Of a stretch of DNA of 64,000 nucleotides, positions 1 through 10,783 are shown in pieces (positions within the stretch are counted from its first letter, which is position 1; every line of letters begins with the position of its first letter). The DNA is taken from NCBI RefSeq assembly GCF_027744825.2, contig NC_071345.1, positions 12,726,501 to 12,790,500 of the forward strand, read 5' to 3'. The notes under the pieces are model-generated. The model was given only the letters and a program-made list of their open reading frames with translations, was not told where the DNA came from and made no database searches. The DNA comes from Synchiropus splendidus. Its lineage: Eukaryota; Chordata; Actinopteri; Syngnathiformes; Callionymidae. Position numbers and translations under genes: made by a program.

Positions 1-1903
1 CTTTTGGTATTATCAGTATTAGTTGGGCAAAAAACAAGAAGCGACTGAACAATCTCTAAAGGTGGTTGATGTTTGAGTTGTCTAAGTTGAAGATTAAAGC
101 TGTCATTTTGAATCTCACTATTTAGCAGTGTTTTCCACAGACCAACAAAAGCACAAGCTCACAAAAGTGAAAATGAGTGAAGCAGTTACTGCTCCATTAC
201 ATCCACAGTGAAAGAACATGAAGCTGATTTAAATGGAGATATAACACCCGTATATCTAATATAAAATGATTCGGACACAAATGAGTGTAATATCTGCCAT
301 TTTATGGGGCTCAGTATTTAAGTACACATACTATTCTAACTGATTTATTAGAAGTTATATTCTTATTTTTACCCTTTTTACAAAATCAAATTGTAATTTT
401 TATTTAGGAGGGAAAAAAAAGATCATTTGGGCTGGGAACAACACAGTAATCGTGAATCCACCTCCAAAACAAAACATGGTGGAAAACGTAGCAAAAAGGA
501 GGATGCAAGAATTTGCAAACAACAGACGCAGCAGATTATGGGATTTGTCAAACTCTGACCTTCTGTTTAACAGCACCTGCGCATCATGTGAGCCAGAGTG
601 GAGAAAATTAAAATCCCATTGAAGCCAACAGATGGCACTCTGGTAACATCCGGCTTGAGGGAGCCTTTTTCACAGGGAGAAATGGGAGCGAGAGCTGCAA
701 TGGTTGTGCATTGCATATACATTGCAGGGAAACCACACTTTTTCTTGCTTTAATTTTGTTCTAAGCAGAATGGACAATATCTAAATCATGAAACTTGAGT
801 TCCATTGCAGGTCGTCTTGATTTATTATACATTTGTTTATTGGACACATTGAAATAAATGTGGTTCTGATAAGTAAATTATAATGGGACATTAACTCACA
901 GACTGTATTGTAGCGGTATTATTATTTGAAACACTCTAGGTGACTTCAAGGCATGATGGGAGCTGCCAATTATTTTGGAAACAGACCAGTAGCTCTCAAG
1001 TTCATTTAGTAACTATTTTACCAGGGTTGGGAACCTGTGGCTCTCTATCTAGATGCTACTGTTTGGACACTGTCGTCTGGCAACAAAACACCTCCACAAC
1101 TGAGTGCAGTTTTTCTGACTACACTCCGATTTATCCAGCCTCTTAAACTACTAAGGTAATGCGCAGCACATCAGACCAATGACATTTCATGTGTTTTATG
1201 AACATTTAAGTGCCGATTTGGTCCATATATACATACCGACTTCTGCTTCTTCCCACTTTTTTTCTGTTCCCGGAGCGCTGCGCAGCTCAGCTGACCGGCT
1301 GTGGAGGTGGAACCATGTTGACTGGACTGCAAAGCATCATGGAACCTTTTAGATCGCCACAACTGACTTTGTTTTTGAGAGTGATTGGGACCAATGCCGT
1401 CTGGAGATGGAGCCTGTTTCAGCTTCTCAGATCCAATCCCTGCCACTAGACATATTAAACTGTGTGAATGATCTGGCACATGGGGATTGTGCTCCAACAT
1501 ACGTCTCAATGAAATTCTATTACAACTAAAATCTCAAGCCAGAGTCTTATACTCCAAATTTGTCACCACACATTTGTCTTCACTGCTAGGCCACATTTCA
1601 TATTAAACACATCTTGGCGGCCTCTGAGTCAACCACCAGGCTTTGAAAAATATGGAGGTGAACACCTGCTTGATCCTGACTTTAGCATATGCTAACCTCA
1701 AAGTTTAAGTTAAACACGGACCGTGCAGTCAAACCAAAAATCCTCTTTGTCATGCGCTTGTGTGTCTTTATCCTTCTCAATGTCTTTGACTACTACATCA
1801 AAATGCCGTCCATACTATTAATTCACCTGCCATTTATTTTTAAGTGAGAGAGGGAGAAGTTAATAAACAATTCCTGGAAGCAGTTTAAATATTCCCTATT
1901 ATA
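1..1903. other. non-coding stretch, no gene seen
   Basis: I see no exon, RNA gene or recognisable mobile element here. The open frames are short and lack splice or polyadenylation context. The one sequence of note is CCAACAGATGGCAC at 625-638, which matches 13 of 14 positions of the CTCF core consensus but is not inside an obvious repeat. Confidence 0.6.
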
Positions 1904-2221
1904 AGTAACATCCGATTTACAACCGGGATTGGTTTTGACCAACCGGTCGTAAGTCAGATTGGACGTAAGAGTTGAATCCCATTCAAAATAGCTGAGGTGA
2001 GGGTTATAGGTGCTACTGTAGTGGCAGATCACTGTGTGAGAGTGAGATGCTGGGATACTGTGCTGCCGTAACTGTCGTACGCATTGCCGGGCTGCTACGT
2101 GCTGCGGGGCCAGACATCGAACTAAAAAAAAAAATATATATATATATATATATCTATCTTCTGGCCATGGTCGTAAGTACGGGTGGACGCAAGTTAAGCA
2201 GGTCGTAAATCGGATGTTACT
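1904..2221. mobile_element. non-autonomous DNA transposon, TA-flanked (family C, copy 1)
   Basis: The ends form terminal inverted repeats of about 20 bp. The left end reads AGTAACATCCGATTTACAAC and the right end is its near-perfect complement. A TA dinucleotide flanks each side (1902-1903 and 2222-2223), as expected for Tc1/mariner-superfamily insertion. The 318-bp body has no transposase frame, so movement would need an enzyme supplied in trans. A TA microsatellite sits inside at about 2134-2152. A second copy lies in inverse orientation at 44912-45147; the two share the ends plus an internal block around GCAGCACGTAGCAGCCC. Superfamily assignment rests on the TA flanks and repeat length only. 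Confidence 0.72.
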
Positions 2222-2355
2222 TACCTTAGATTCAATCTGAGCATCAAGGCAGAACTACACCCTTTCAGTCCTTACGGTACGACCTTAAATTCCTCACATT
2301 TGAGACAAGCCTCAATCAATGAGCAGAAAAACAGCACGCTGAGATTAAATGTATT

Positions 2356-2361
2356 TTTATT
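2356..2361 (-). promoter_or_regulatory. polyadenylation signal AATAAA
   Basis: A canonical AATAAA on the minus strand lies 40 bases downstream of the TGA that ends the exon at 2401. Further downstream on the same strand is a T- and GT-rich stretch (GTGCTGTTTTTCTGCTC), which fits a downstream cleavage element. Together they suggest a very short 3' untranslated region. Confidence 0.6.
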
Positions 2362-2400
2362 CAAAATGAAGGGTACAATGGATGGGACTTTCAGCATGAA

Positions 2401-3131
2401 TCACTTGACTCTTCTTGCTCTCAACTGGCTCAGTCCCAGTAGTCGAGCTGGGAAGATCCTTGTCCTTTTAGTAAAAGCACCGCTGACTGGTGCACGACCC
2501 CTGGAGACACCAGATGAACCGGGGACAGGTACCTTTCCTAAACCACTATCAGTCACCCGAGATTGCCTTCGGTAATCAGCGCGACCCCGAGTCTGAACTG
2601 GTGAGAGACCTCTTGGGGACATGCCATGTCTATTTGGGACATGCTCATCAACAACAAGGTCACGCTCACTGTAGACAAATAAGGGTGACTTTTCGAAATC
2701 TCGAGGATTCAGATTCACAAGGTCATCGGGGCCCCAGGCACCGTCCAGTGACAAAGGGGCAACACGCTTGACCTCCTCAAAATTGGACCTGCCAGAGCTA
2801 ACCGACTGTCCCCTGGGAAAGCTCTGCAATTGGTCAGCGCCGTGTTTGGTCTGAAGTGGGTTGTAAACGCCATGTCTCAGTCCGAGTGTGGTGGATTCAG
2901 AACCCCTGGGGTGGGCTTGTTTATGTGTCCTGTCATCGAAAGAACCGGCTGCCGGTTGTTTCTGCCTGTAATGGGCCATGTGAGGCCTGGAGTGTGCCAG
3001 TTCTGGATCATCATTATAAAGAGGAGGGCTTTCAGAATAATGGCCATGGTGCACTTGGTGGTGAACAGGTTGGGAAAGATCGGGGGCTCCATGAAGTCCG
3101 GGGAAATCCAAACCCAAGTCAGCCGCACGAG
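2401..3131 (-). CDS. probable 3'-terminal coding exon of an unidentified gene
   Basis: This is the best coding candidate in the window. The minus-strand frame stays open from 3174 to the TGA at 2403-2401. A pyrimidine-rich stretch ends in CTACTGAAG just before 3131, a plausible splice acceptor. It would leave two bases of a split codon followed by R-A-A-D-L-G, so the exon encodes about 243 residues. The product is rich in Pro, Ser, Gly, Arg and His, has one Trp, no Cys and no hydrophobic segment long enough for a membrane span. A His-rich patch (HHQVHHGHY) lies near its start and it ends in a basic tail (LRARRVK). Such composition suggests a disordered intracellular tail or linker. I do not recognise the family. 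No ATG fits an internal start, so upstream exons are needed; none was found. A polyadenylation signal follows 40 bases downstream. Confidence 0.6.
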
Positions 3132-3582
3132 CTTCAGTAGACAGTGGGAAAACGTGACAATTGTTGGAAGACAGTCAACAAACAAACCACATTTAATGAA
3201 GATTTCTAAAATCTGCTCAGAAAAAAAGTGCACAATGGTCAGCAAAGTAGGAACGACATGAAATCAATGCACATTTTATGAACAATCCAGCACTTGTTTT
3301 GTAAAATCTGATGTTTCAATATTTGAATATGGGGAAGTGTCCTTTATTTGGGGAAGGTCCTCCATTTTTGGGAGGAACACATTACAAAATCTAAAATTTG
3401 CTAACACCAGGGATTCATAATGTCATCAGAGATCACCGGGTAAAGTAAAGTTCAGGAAAAAGTTAGACCTCAATAACTAACTGATGTTAAAGGTCATGGA
3501 CTTAAATGATGGTGCATTAAACAGAAAGGCTTTTATCCATAATAACCATGGAATTTTAAGCTTGGTTAGGTGGCAAGTTATT

Positions 3583-3780
3583 TGTGATAAGATGAGATAT
3601 CATAAAACAGTATTGTTAGAGTCCAAATTTTCAGAGGCCACTAAATGGCGCTCTTGGTTTAGAAGTGATGTGAGGTTTCATTGAATTTGTTGTTCTAATC
3701 CAACCATTTTACAGCAGACAGTGCCATCTGGTGGCCTCTGAATATTAGGACACTGCTTCATGAAACCTCAACCCTTCGAC
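3583..3780. mobile_element. hAT-like palindromic MITE, copy 1
   Basis: Both inverted arms are present but the outer ends are eroded. The left arm holds CCACTAAATGGCGC (3638-3651, 13 of 14 CTCF consensus positions). The right arm holds GTGCCATCTGGTGG (3721-3734), whose complement matches all 14. The motifs face each other, 83 bp apart start to start. Between them is the linker shared by most copies (TTTCATTGAA, then TTCTAATCCAACCATTTTAC). There is no coding capacity. Confidence 0.85.
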
Positions 3781-4748
3781 GCTGTGTGATGGAACCTCAT
3801 CTACCCCTAAATATAGTTTTCTCCAGGTTATTAAAACCACCATTTTAAAAAAATGGCTAACGTAGTCTTAAATGGAGCTTGCAAGGAAAATGTGGACCCC
3901 CGCGGTTCCCTCATAAGCATAGCCATTAGAAATATAAAGCAGGCAGTTAACAGTTCTGCCCATTAACCCACATAAATGTATTGACAGAATTTAAAACAAA
4001 CAAACATTACAGCAGCTACATACCTCTTGCTGTTTTTGCACAATAGGCCCCTCCAGCTGACACAGAGTGGAGCACAAGAGCACTGAGAGCGAGAGAGAGA
4101 GAGGGAAAAAACTCAATACTTAAAGCCAGTCATGGCAAAGCTCAACTGCAGTTCTGTTGTTCTAACCACAGGAAATATCCAGGTTTAATACCAGAGAGAA
4201 ACCACCAACAGTGTACACATCCCTGCAGCCAAAATCCAAAGTCACATGTACCCAGCGCTCTTGACTTCCGCCGGTCGCTCCCAACCTCACCCTGCCTTGA
4301 TTTACTAATTACCGACAGCTGGTTGTCATAGAGACGGAAACGCAACCACTGAATCCAGTCAGCTTCTGGCAAATTGCTCATTACAGGCAATTAGTTAAAA
4401 TGCTCGCTAGAAGCAGAATTCGACAAAACAAGTCACTTTTTTGTTTGTTATTTTTCGTCTCGGAGTGTGTTGCTGGGTTAATGCAAAAGAATATTGTGGA
4501 AAGCTTCCTGTCAGAGGCTGCTGTCAACGCGTCTCTTTTTTTATATTCCCGTGTTGGAAATGAAGATTTTTAAAACATTAAAATAATAGTTTGGCTGTAT
4601 CAGTTTTCCCTCAAGTACAACTGTTTTTCTTTTTTTTTCTACATCCTTTTTTTCTTCATAAGTTCATAAGTTTCTTTTCCATTTCTACTTTAAAATCTTA
4701 AGCTTTGTTTATCTTAATTGCACTGTTTTTCTAACTACTAGTTTCCAA

Positions 4749-4749
<1 letters not shown>

Positions 4750-4781
<32 letters not shown>
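4750..4781. repeat. (AT)n microsatellite
   Basis: About 16 uninterrupted AT dinucleotides, probably length-polymorphic. Confidence 0.95.
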
Positions 4782-4786
<5 letters not shown>

Positions 4787-5140
4787 CAACCCACTATATA
4801 TTTGAGTGGTCATTGATGTGCGGCGATCATGAGCCTGCTGTCTTTGGAGAGCAGTTCTGGAACCTGAATGTTCTGCTCATGGTGCTGAAATTCCTCTAGC
4901 CTGAGGTGAGCTGTGAATATAAACCATGGCAGGTATGTGTGAGGTCTGATCTGATATTTATGTGACTCCTCAAGTTATATTTTTCCTTGCAGTTTGCATG
5001 AATATAAAATGATTTACCATCATTTAAACCAAGTAATTCTCAATTAATTTTACATTTTCATTTTCACTATAATGCAGCAAAGACAATGAAAAATTATTTA
5101 TTTTAATAATATACTGAAAGTAACACACAGCTGCTTTTAG

Positions 5141-5354
5141 TAGTGATGGGTAGTTGAGGTTTCATGACACAGTGCCGTAATTTTCCCAGGCCACCAGATG
5201 GCACTGTGTGCTGTATGATGTTTGGAATTAAACAACAAATTCAACTGCACATCATTTCTAAACCACGAGCGCCATCTACTGGCTTCTGAATCTGAGGACA
5301 CTGTTTCATCAACGGTGCAATATTGTTTCATGATACCTCAACAACCCATCACCA
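5141..5354. mobile_element. hAT-like palindromic MITE, copy 2, with target-site duplication
   Basis: The element begins TAGTGATGGG and ends CCCATCACCA, a 10-bp terminal inverted repeat with one mismatch. It is flanked by GCTTTTAG (5133-5140) and ACTTTTAG (5355-5362), an 8-bp duplication differing at one base, typical of hAT insertion. It lies in the opposite orientation to copy 1. Both arms match the CTCF core consensus at 14 of 14 positions: CCACCAGATGGCAC (5191-5204) and, on the minus strand, CCAGTAGATGGCGC (5269-5282). The motifs are convergent. The right arm is the longer form, with a duplicated GTTTCATGATACC end. Confidence 0.9.
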
Positions 5355-6822
5355 ACTTTTAGTTCTACAGTAAGTAAACAGGCCCCACAATCTTCCCACG
5401 TTCAATGGTTTAACAGTTATTGGTTGTCTTCAATGTGCAAAAAAATGCAGTGAACTTTTTCGAGCAAGTTTATCTGCAACCTATACCTAGCATCAAAGCA
5501 TCCAAGAAAAGCAGAAGAAAACACTACCTGAAGGATGAATTCATCCGCCAACATGTCAAAGATTAATCTGGACGGTTAGTTAAAACATCTTGTTCACACC
5601 ACAGATCCATGACGGAAACATCTCCGCATGATAACGCGCTGCTGTCAGCTTGACCCCTTCGATTAAACGGTTCATGGAATGCAGAAAATGTCTGACAACA
5701 TTCACATGTGCAGGTAGCAAAAACTCATTCAACATTTATTTTCATACAGAGAACAGATCCAGGCGCTCCAGCCGAAGCAGCTGAGGGCTCGGGAGGCATT
5801 TAATAATTCACCCAAATTATTTCTGTCACCACTGACAAGCTAAACGGAGCCTGGATTTAATTCTGTAATTGCACATTCACCTTTACCCTCAGCCCATACT
5901 TTGGTAATTAATAGGCTCCAGCTTTATCTGAAGCGCGACACAGCAAGTAATGGAATTCAAATTGTAGGTGATGTAGAAGCAAAGATGTGAACGCTCGCCC
6001 GCCCACAGAACACATGCTATTTTCCTGCCACTTTGTCTCCGGGCGAGAGTGATGCCAAAAAGTCTCAACCACCCACCATCAACCTGCAGACGGAACACAT
6101 TCTGCTGGTGCTGTTGTCGGTGAAAACAAGTGGATCATTCCTTTCTTCCTCGTGTTGGCCGTAATAAAAGGGGGCGAGAGGTCGCCTGGCCGAATGTTGG
6201 AGTTAAAGTTGTAAGGCTGCAATAACACCTAAGAGCCTTGTACAATGCATTTACAGTCATCTGTGACGGAAGCCTTTTGGAACTTAATAAGTGACTTCTT
6301 TTAACTCTGTGCAACTTGTCAGCTATTTCTTCCACATAAGGTCTGAGAAGACTTTTATCTTCTGGACCTGTGTGAATGGACCATTGGTAAACTTGCGGGT
6401 AATTTGAACATCCCTTTAACAACCCTGTGAATATGGCATTGTACCGTGTTTAAAGGGCACTTTGGAACCAGTTTTCACCGATGAAATCAAATCTCATACT
6501 AAATATTAGCTTCACATTAAAATAAAGATGTAAATGTTTGTTTGTAAAGTTTATTGGTGTTTTAGTACATTGGAAAGTTACAGTATTCGCTTCAATGACA
6601 GCAGCTCCAGTGGAGAGATTCAGATTCAAACGGGCCTCAGTGTGTTTGGAAACACGGCTGTGGAGAGAGAGAGCTGTGATTTTTAGGAATGGCAAACACG
6701 TCCCCCCTTCCTCGCAGATAAATATTTGCATCTTCATCTTTCAAGACAATACTTAGAAGCAGTTAAACTCTTTACAGTCTGCGGTCATCATGCGGTTGTC
6801 ACAGCAGTTAACTCCTCAACCA

Positions 6823-6978
6823 TAGCGGAGGCAAGGTTTCATGAAACAGTGTCCTGATTTTCAGAGGCCACCAGAGGGCACTGTCATTGTTTTGATTTGA
6901 ACATCACACCAAGAGCGCCATCTAGTGGCCACTGAAAATGAGGAAACTGAGTCATCATCACTCATCTACCCATCACAA
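6823..6978. mobile_element. hAT-like palindromic MITE, copy 3 (short form)
   Basis: A compact copy with little central linker. CCACCAGAGGGCAC (6868-6881) and the minus-strand CCACTAGATGGCGC (6915-6928) both match the CTCF consensus completely and converge only 47 bp apart. The right end, CTACCCATCAC, is recognisable; the left end is degraded (TAGCGGAGGCAAGG). No clear target-site duplication remains. Confidence 0.85.
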
Positions 6979-8370
6979 GTAAACTCTCACAACATCACTG
7001 GTATCAACTTTTTTGTATAATTCCAGGTTGCTGTCTTACTTCTTTAATCTCTGTACGCTAGAAAACTTCATGTTACACGGGACAGTGTAGGCTTCAAGAC
7101 TCACTAGCTCACAATGGCTAAGAGGTGATCAGTTTAATAGAGCAAATTGTATATATTTAAAGCTCATAAAGTGACTTGGCAGCTTCAGGTAGTGTAGTAG
7201 TTTGGGCTGCAGCGTCACAGCATGGCCTGACACAAACTCTCCAGAGGAAGATGCCATGATAGGAGGAAGAGCAACATCCGCCTCTTCACCTGAACTCCGA
7301 CTCCTCGTATCCCTCTGAGGACATGTGTGGAAAACCCATGAGATACTGACGGTTGCATCAAACCTCTGAAAATGACCGCGGACTGACGCAAACTGATGCA
7401 CCAGTAACGTCTGCTCCGTCGCTGTTAGATTCATGATGCAACCTCTCTGATTTGTTTTGGACTAATTTCCCAATCTGGTGTAAAAAAAAAACACGTATCA
7501 GAATCAATTAGGCTCTAATAATATCCAGTCCGCGGAGGATTCACATCAAAGCACATAAGCACACAATCCAATTAAGAGTGTTTACTGTTTAGATTGAAAT
7601 GCTCAACGTTCCGCTTGAAAGCCGCATATCAGTGAGTTTCTTATCCAGCGGTTGTATGTGTGTGTGTGTGGGTGTTTGCTCAAGTCATATATATGCAAGT
7701 AAAGAGCAAGATAAAGAAGCAAAACTGCATCTTTAGCTTCTCATGTACATTGCAGTTGACGCTAATAAACAACAGAACACTTTGGTTTATGAATGTATGC
7801 ACTGGTAATTTGCATTATATAGGCTTAAATAAAACTTTTCCCTCTCTGGAAAATGGTCCGAATTTAATCCTTGCATGACCACAAAATAACATTTCTGCGA
7901 GGTTAAACATGGACTCTGGCAAGATGATATTTTCAAAGCATGAGAGCACAGAAATTCTGGCAGCCTTTATTTTCCTGGAAGCAATATTAATAATTAGATG
8001 AATAATTCGACAGCAGTGGGTGTTTTAGCTGGATTTTTAGCTTATTTTTTTCCTTTATTTTTATTCCATCTCTCACCAGTGTTGAGGACATATTCTGAAC
8101 TGCTGATGATTTTAAGTTGAGCTCACAATGGAGCAGAAAGACAGCGGTCAGCACATACTTGAAAATGTATTTCATTTGATGTAATGATTTGGTGAGAAAT
8201 GTACAGCAATGGTATCGTGTGGATTTTATTGATTCCGATTCTGTTCATTGATTCTTAAACTCTTCTACTCCCCGGTTTACCTCTACAAAACTTTAACCTT
8301 GAGTTGTCATCCACAGTTCAAAAAGTTGTCATCCAAGCGGATTTACTGTTATCTTTATTGGGTCATGAAC

Positions 8371-8400
8371 CAAAATAAAATAAAATAAAATAAAATAAAT
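8371..8400. repeat. (AAAAT)n microsatellite
   Basis: Six copies of a pentanucleotide AAAAT unit, ending AAAT. Confidence 0.9.
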
Positions 8401-8614
8401 ATTATTACGTATCATATTTTCTATACTTGGTCATCATGCACAGCCAAACCGGCACCCAAGTCTAAATCTTCGGCGCTACAGAGCTCGTATGAATCCATAA
8501 TATTTTGAGGCGTCCCGTGACTTGACCACCTCTACACTAAAAGTTGAGCATCCCAAGATGACACCAACAATGTCCGATCTCAGTCCTATGTGTCATTCCC
8601 AAAATAAAATAATT

Positions 8615-8945
8615 GATACTTCAAAATATCATCATGAATTCATATAGGCTTTTCACTGATAAGCATAGTTTACAAAAGGCCTTTATTTTAAAATGACAGG
8701 ACTGAGTTCACATTTGTGGGATGTCTTGTTACAGTGTGGTAGTCTCGAGCAGTCTGGTATTCACTTTAAGGGAATTCATAAACTTAAATCTGACTGTTTT
8801 CAAAAGTCTTTTATTTTGAAATGATGCTTGGGACTGAGATCAGATTTACATCCTGTCTTCTTGAGGTGCTCCAGTTAACATCAACCACAGAGGCGTCATA
8901 TTCAAGCTCGGGGACTTATCAAAATATCATTATGAATTCATGGAT
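8615..8945. repeat. imperfect local duplication
   Basis: Two modules occur twice. TCAAAATATCATCATGAATTC near 8619 recurs as TCAAAATATCATTATGAATTC near 8918. A block built around TTTATTTTRAAATGA and GGACTGAG at about 8670-8740 recurs at about 8795-8870. The copies are clearly diverged. Origin unknown. Confidence 0.5.
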
Positions 8946-10037
8946 ATCCATTTGGATACAGGCCTGACTTTTCGGGTCGGTGGGAGTGTGTCCCTTACTT
9001 GTAACAGACTGCCAACCTTTTCCAGCCTTCAGCATAAGTAGGCTCCACCCCCATGAGACACTATAAAGGGAATAGTCTGTGGAAAATGTATGAGTAAATG
9101 AAATGTTGTTTGTTTCCACGTTAGAAAACAGCCAACTGCTTGGAACGCAACATTCATCATTAGTATCTTCCCTGCTCCAAACGTGCTGAGCTTTCACTTT
9201 TAGTCAATTAATTTGGGCTTCTCCATCCTTCGTTTTTTTTTTTTTTAACCCGTCATCATTACCCGCCGGGAAAACAGGACACATCCACCACCACTTCTGT
9301 CCAGACACTTATTATAATTTACTAAGACACTTTCTCATTTGGATTTCACTCCAATTAGGAAAAAGAGCAGTCAGCGAATGTAACTGGAGCTCTCACCCCA
9401 AAAATGCCCCTGGTGGCAGATTCCTTCACGTAATGGGGACAGCGTTACCTGTCAGGCCTTGTTGCCGTGTTGTGGATTCCTCTTCTCTCCTCGCTGTCCT
9501 GGAACACCTCCTCGCATGCGGAGTTTCGGCGTCAGGGATTAATTATCTCCGTCGTCTAGTCAGAAAAACCGACCGGCTCAACATGAAGGAAAAAAAAAGG
9601 AAGAATTAAAAGTTGTTGTCATCCATAGTTGCTGCTTTCAAGCATCACAGTAACTCCGGTGATGATCAGTGGCAGATTCTGACAAGCTGAACCGCAGCAG
9701 GAAACATGTGGCTGCCGGTGTGTCAGACCTCAGTAGCTCCCACTGATGTTCTCTCATTAGTCTCTTTGTGATGCAACGAGTCGTTTTCAAGCAGATGAAG
9801 CCATTTTGTGCAAGAAAACGCAGTGTGTTGGACTTTACTTAAATTTAAATATTGTTACAGGTGTGCAGATCTTCATGATGTATTAACACCAAGACATGTA
9901 ATGCATCTCGTGTGTTGTGGAATTGCTGTTCTCCAGGTTTGTTTTGGATGTTCATTTACATTGGTCACTCTCTTATGGCCCCTTTATGTACGAAACTGTC
10001 ACATGCTTTCATGCATTGGCTTTATTGTTCACCAATA

Positions 10038-10781
10038 CAGTTGGGGCTCAGTTTTCGAACGTCTCCGAATTCGAACACATCGGAATTCTCTGGATTTTTT
10101 AGATAAATTTTCTAGACTTTTTTTGCTTCGGATTTCAACCGAAAATCCAGAACTCGAATGCCCCCAAAATAAGCCGGAAAAAACATAACGTGCGCAGACC
10201 GATCAGCTGACCCACAACGCGCTTTGTTATTGTGTATAACGCAGCCTCTGTATGCAGACGTGTCCCGTTAGCTACATTTACGGACTGTTTTTTCTTCATA
10301 TTGAGGTGTAAAACCTTTCCTGTCTCCGCACTGGACCGTGGTAGAGTGTCACAGGGGAGGTGCTCGCTCTCCACACCTCCGAGGGTGGAGCTCCAGGGTT
10401 TGATGTCCTGTTGTTGGCTGGAGCTGGGACAGGGATGAGGCGAGTCTGGGACAGAGTGTTACTTGGTATATGACTTTGTCACAGCCAAACTGCACAGAAG
10501 CGCACATTCAGAGCTGGACACGCACCGGGCACCTCTTCCCTTCTGGAGAGACGTCACTCACTCGGCAACCCCTCCCACATGCAGCGGCCACACACATAGA
10601 GGAACAGCGCACCTGCAGCAGACACTCTACATTCACTCCTACAAAAGACTATTTTAAGGCTTGGAACACATTATTTCTTTTCCCATTCATTGTAATGGGA
10701 AAAATCGATTCAGATTTCGAACAATTCGCTTCTCGAACGGTTATATGGAACGGATTGTGGTCAAGAACTGCGGTACCACTG
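10038..10781. mobile_element. pogo/Tigger-like (Tc1-mariner) non-autonomous transposon
   Basis: The left end reads CAGTTGGGGCTCAGTTTTCG, and the complement of the right end reads CAGTGGTACCGCAGTTCTTG; both start CAGT and keep blocks of the same terminal sequence. TA flanks both sides (10036-10037 and 10782-10783), the usual duplication of this superfamily. Subterminal runs of TTCGAACG and TCGAAC on the left are echoed by TTTCGAACAATTCGCTTCTCG near the right end, a pattern typical of fish and reptile pogo-like elements. At 744 bp, with no transposase-like frame, it is non-autonomous. The interior is unrelated filler with a GC-richer segment at 10320-10450. Confidence 0.75.
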
Positions 10782-10783
10782 TA

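Larger units (their letters stand above)
3200..10037. other. non-coding region with scattered small repeats
   Basis: Outside the MITE copies at 3.6, 5.1 and 6.8 kb, the microsatellites and a local duplication near 8.6-8.9 kb, I see no supported gene. It could be intron of the minus-strand gene whose last exon lies at 2401-3131, but no intervening exon could be identified. A minus-strand frame at 7129-7434 has ordinary composition but no convincing splice sites. Confidence 0.5.

Noticed and set aside
2830..3261. Plus-strand open frame of 143 codons opposite the minus-strand exon
   Set aside because: It is antisense to the better-supported exon, which has an acceptor, stop and polyadenylation signal; the plus frame has none.
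7129..7434. 101-codon minus-strand frame considered as an upstream exon of the 2.4-3.1 kb gene
   Set aside because: No convincing acceptor and donor pair in frame, and no similarity to the terminal exon's composition.
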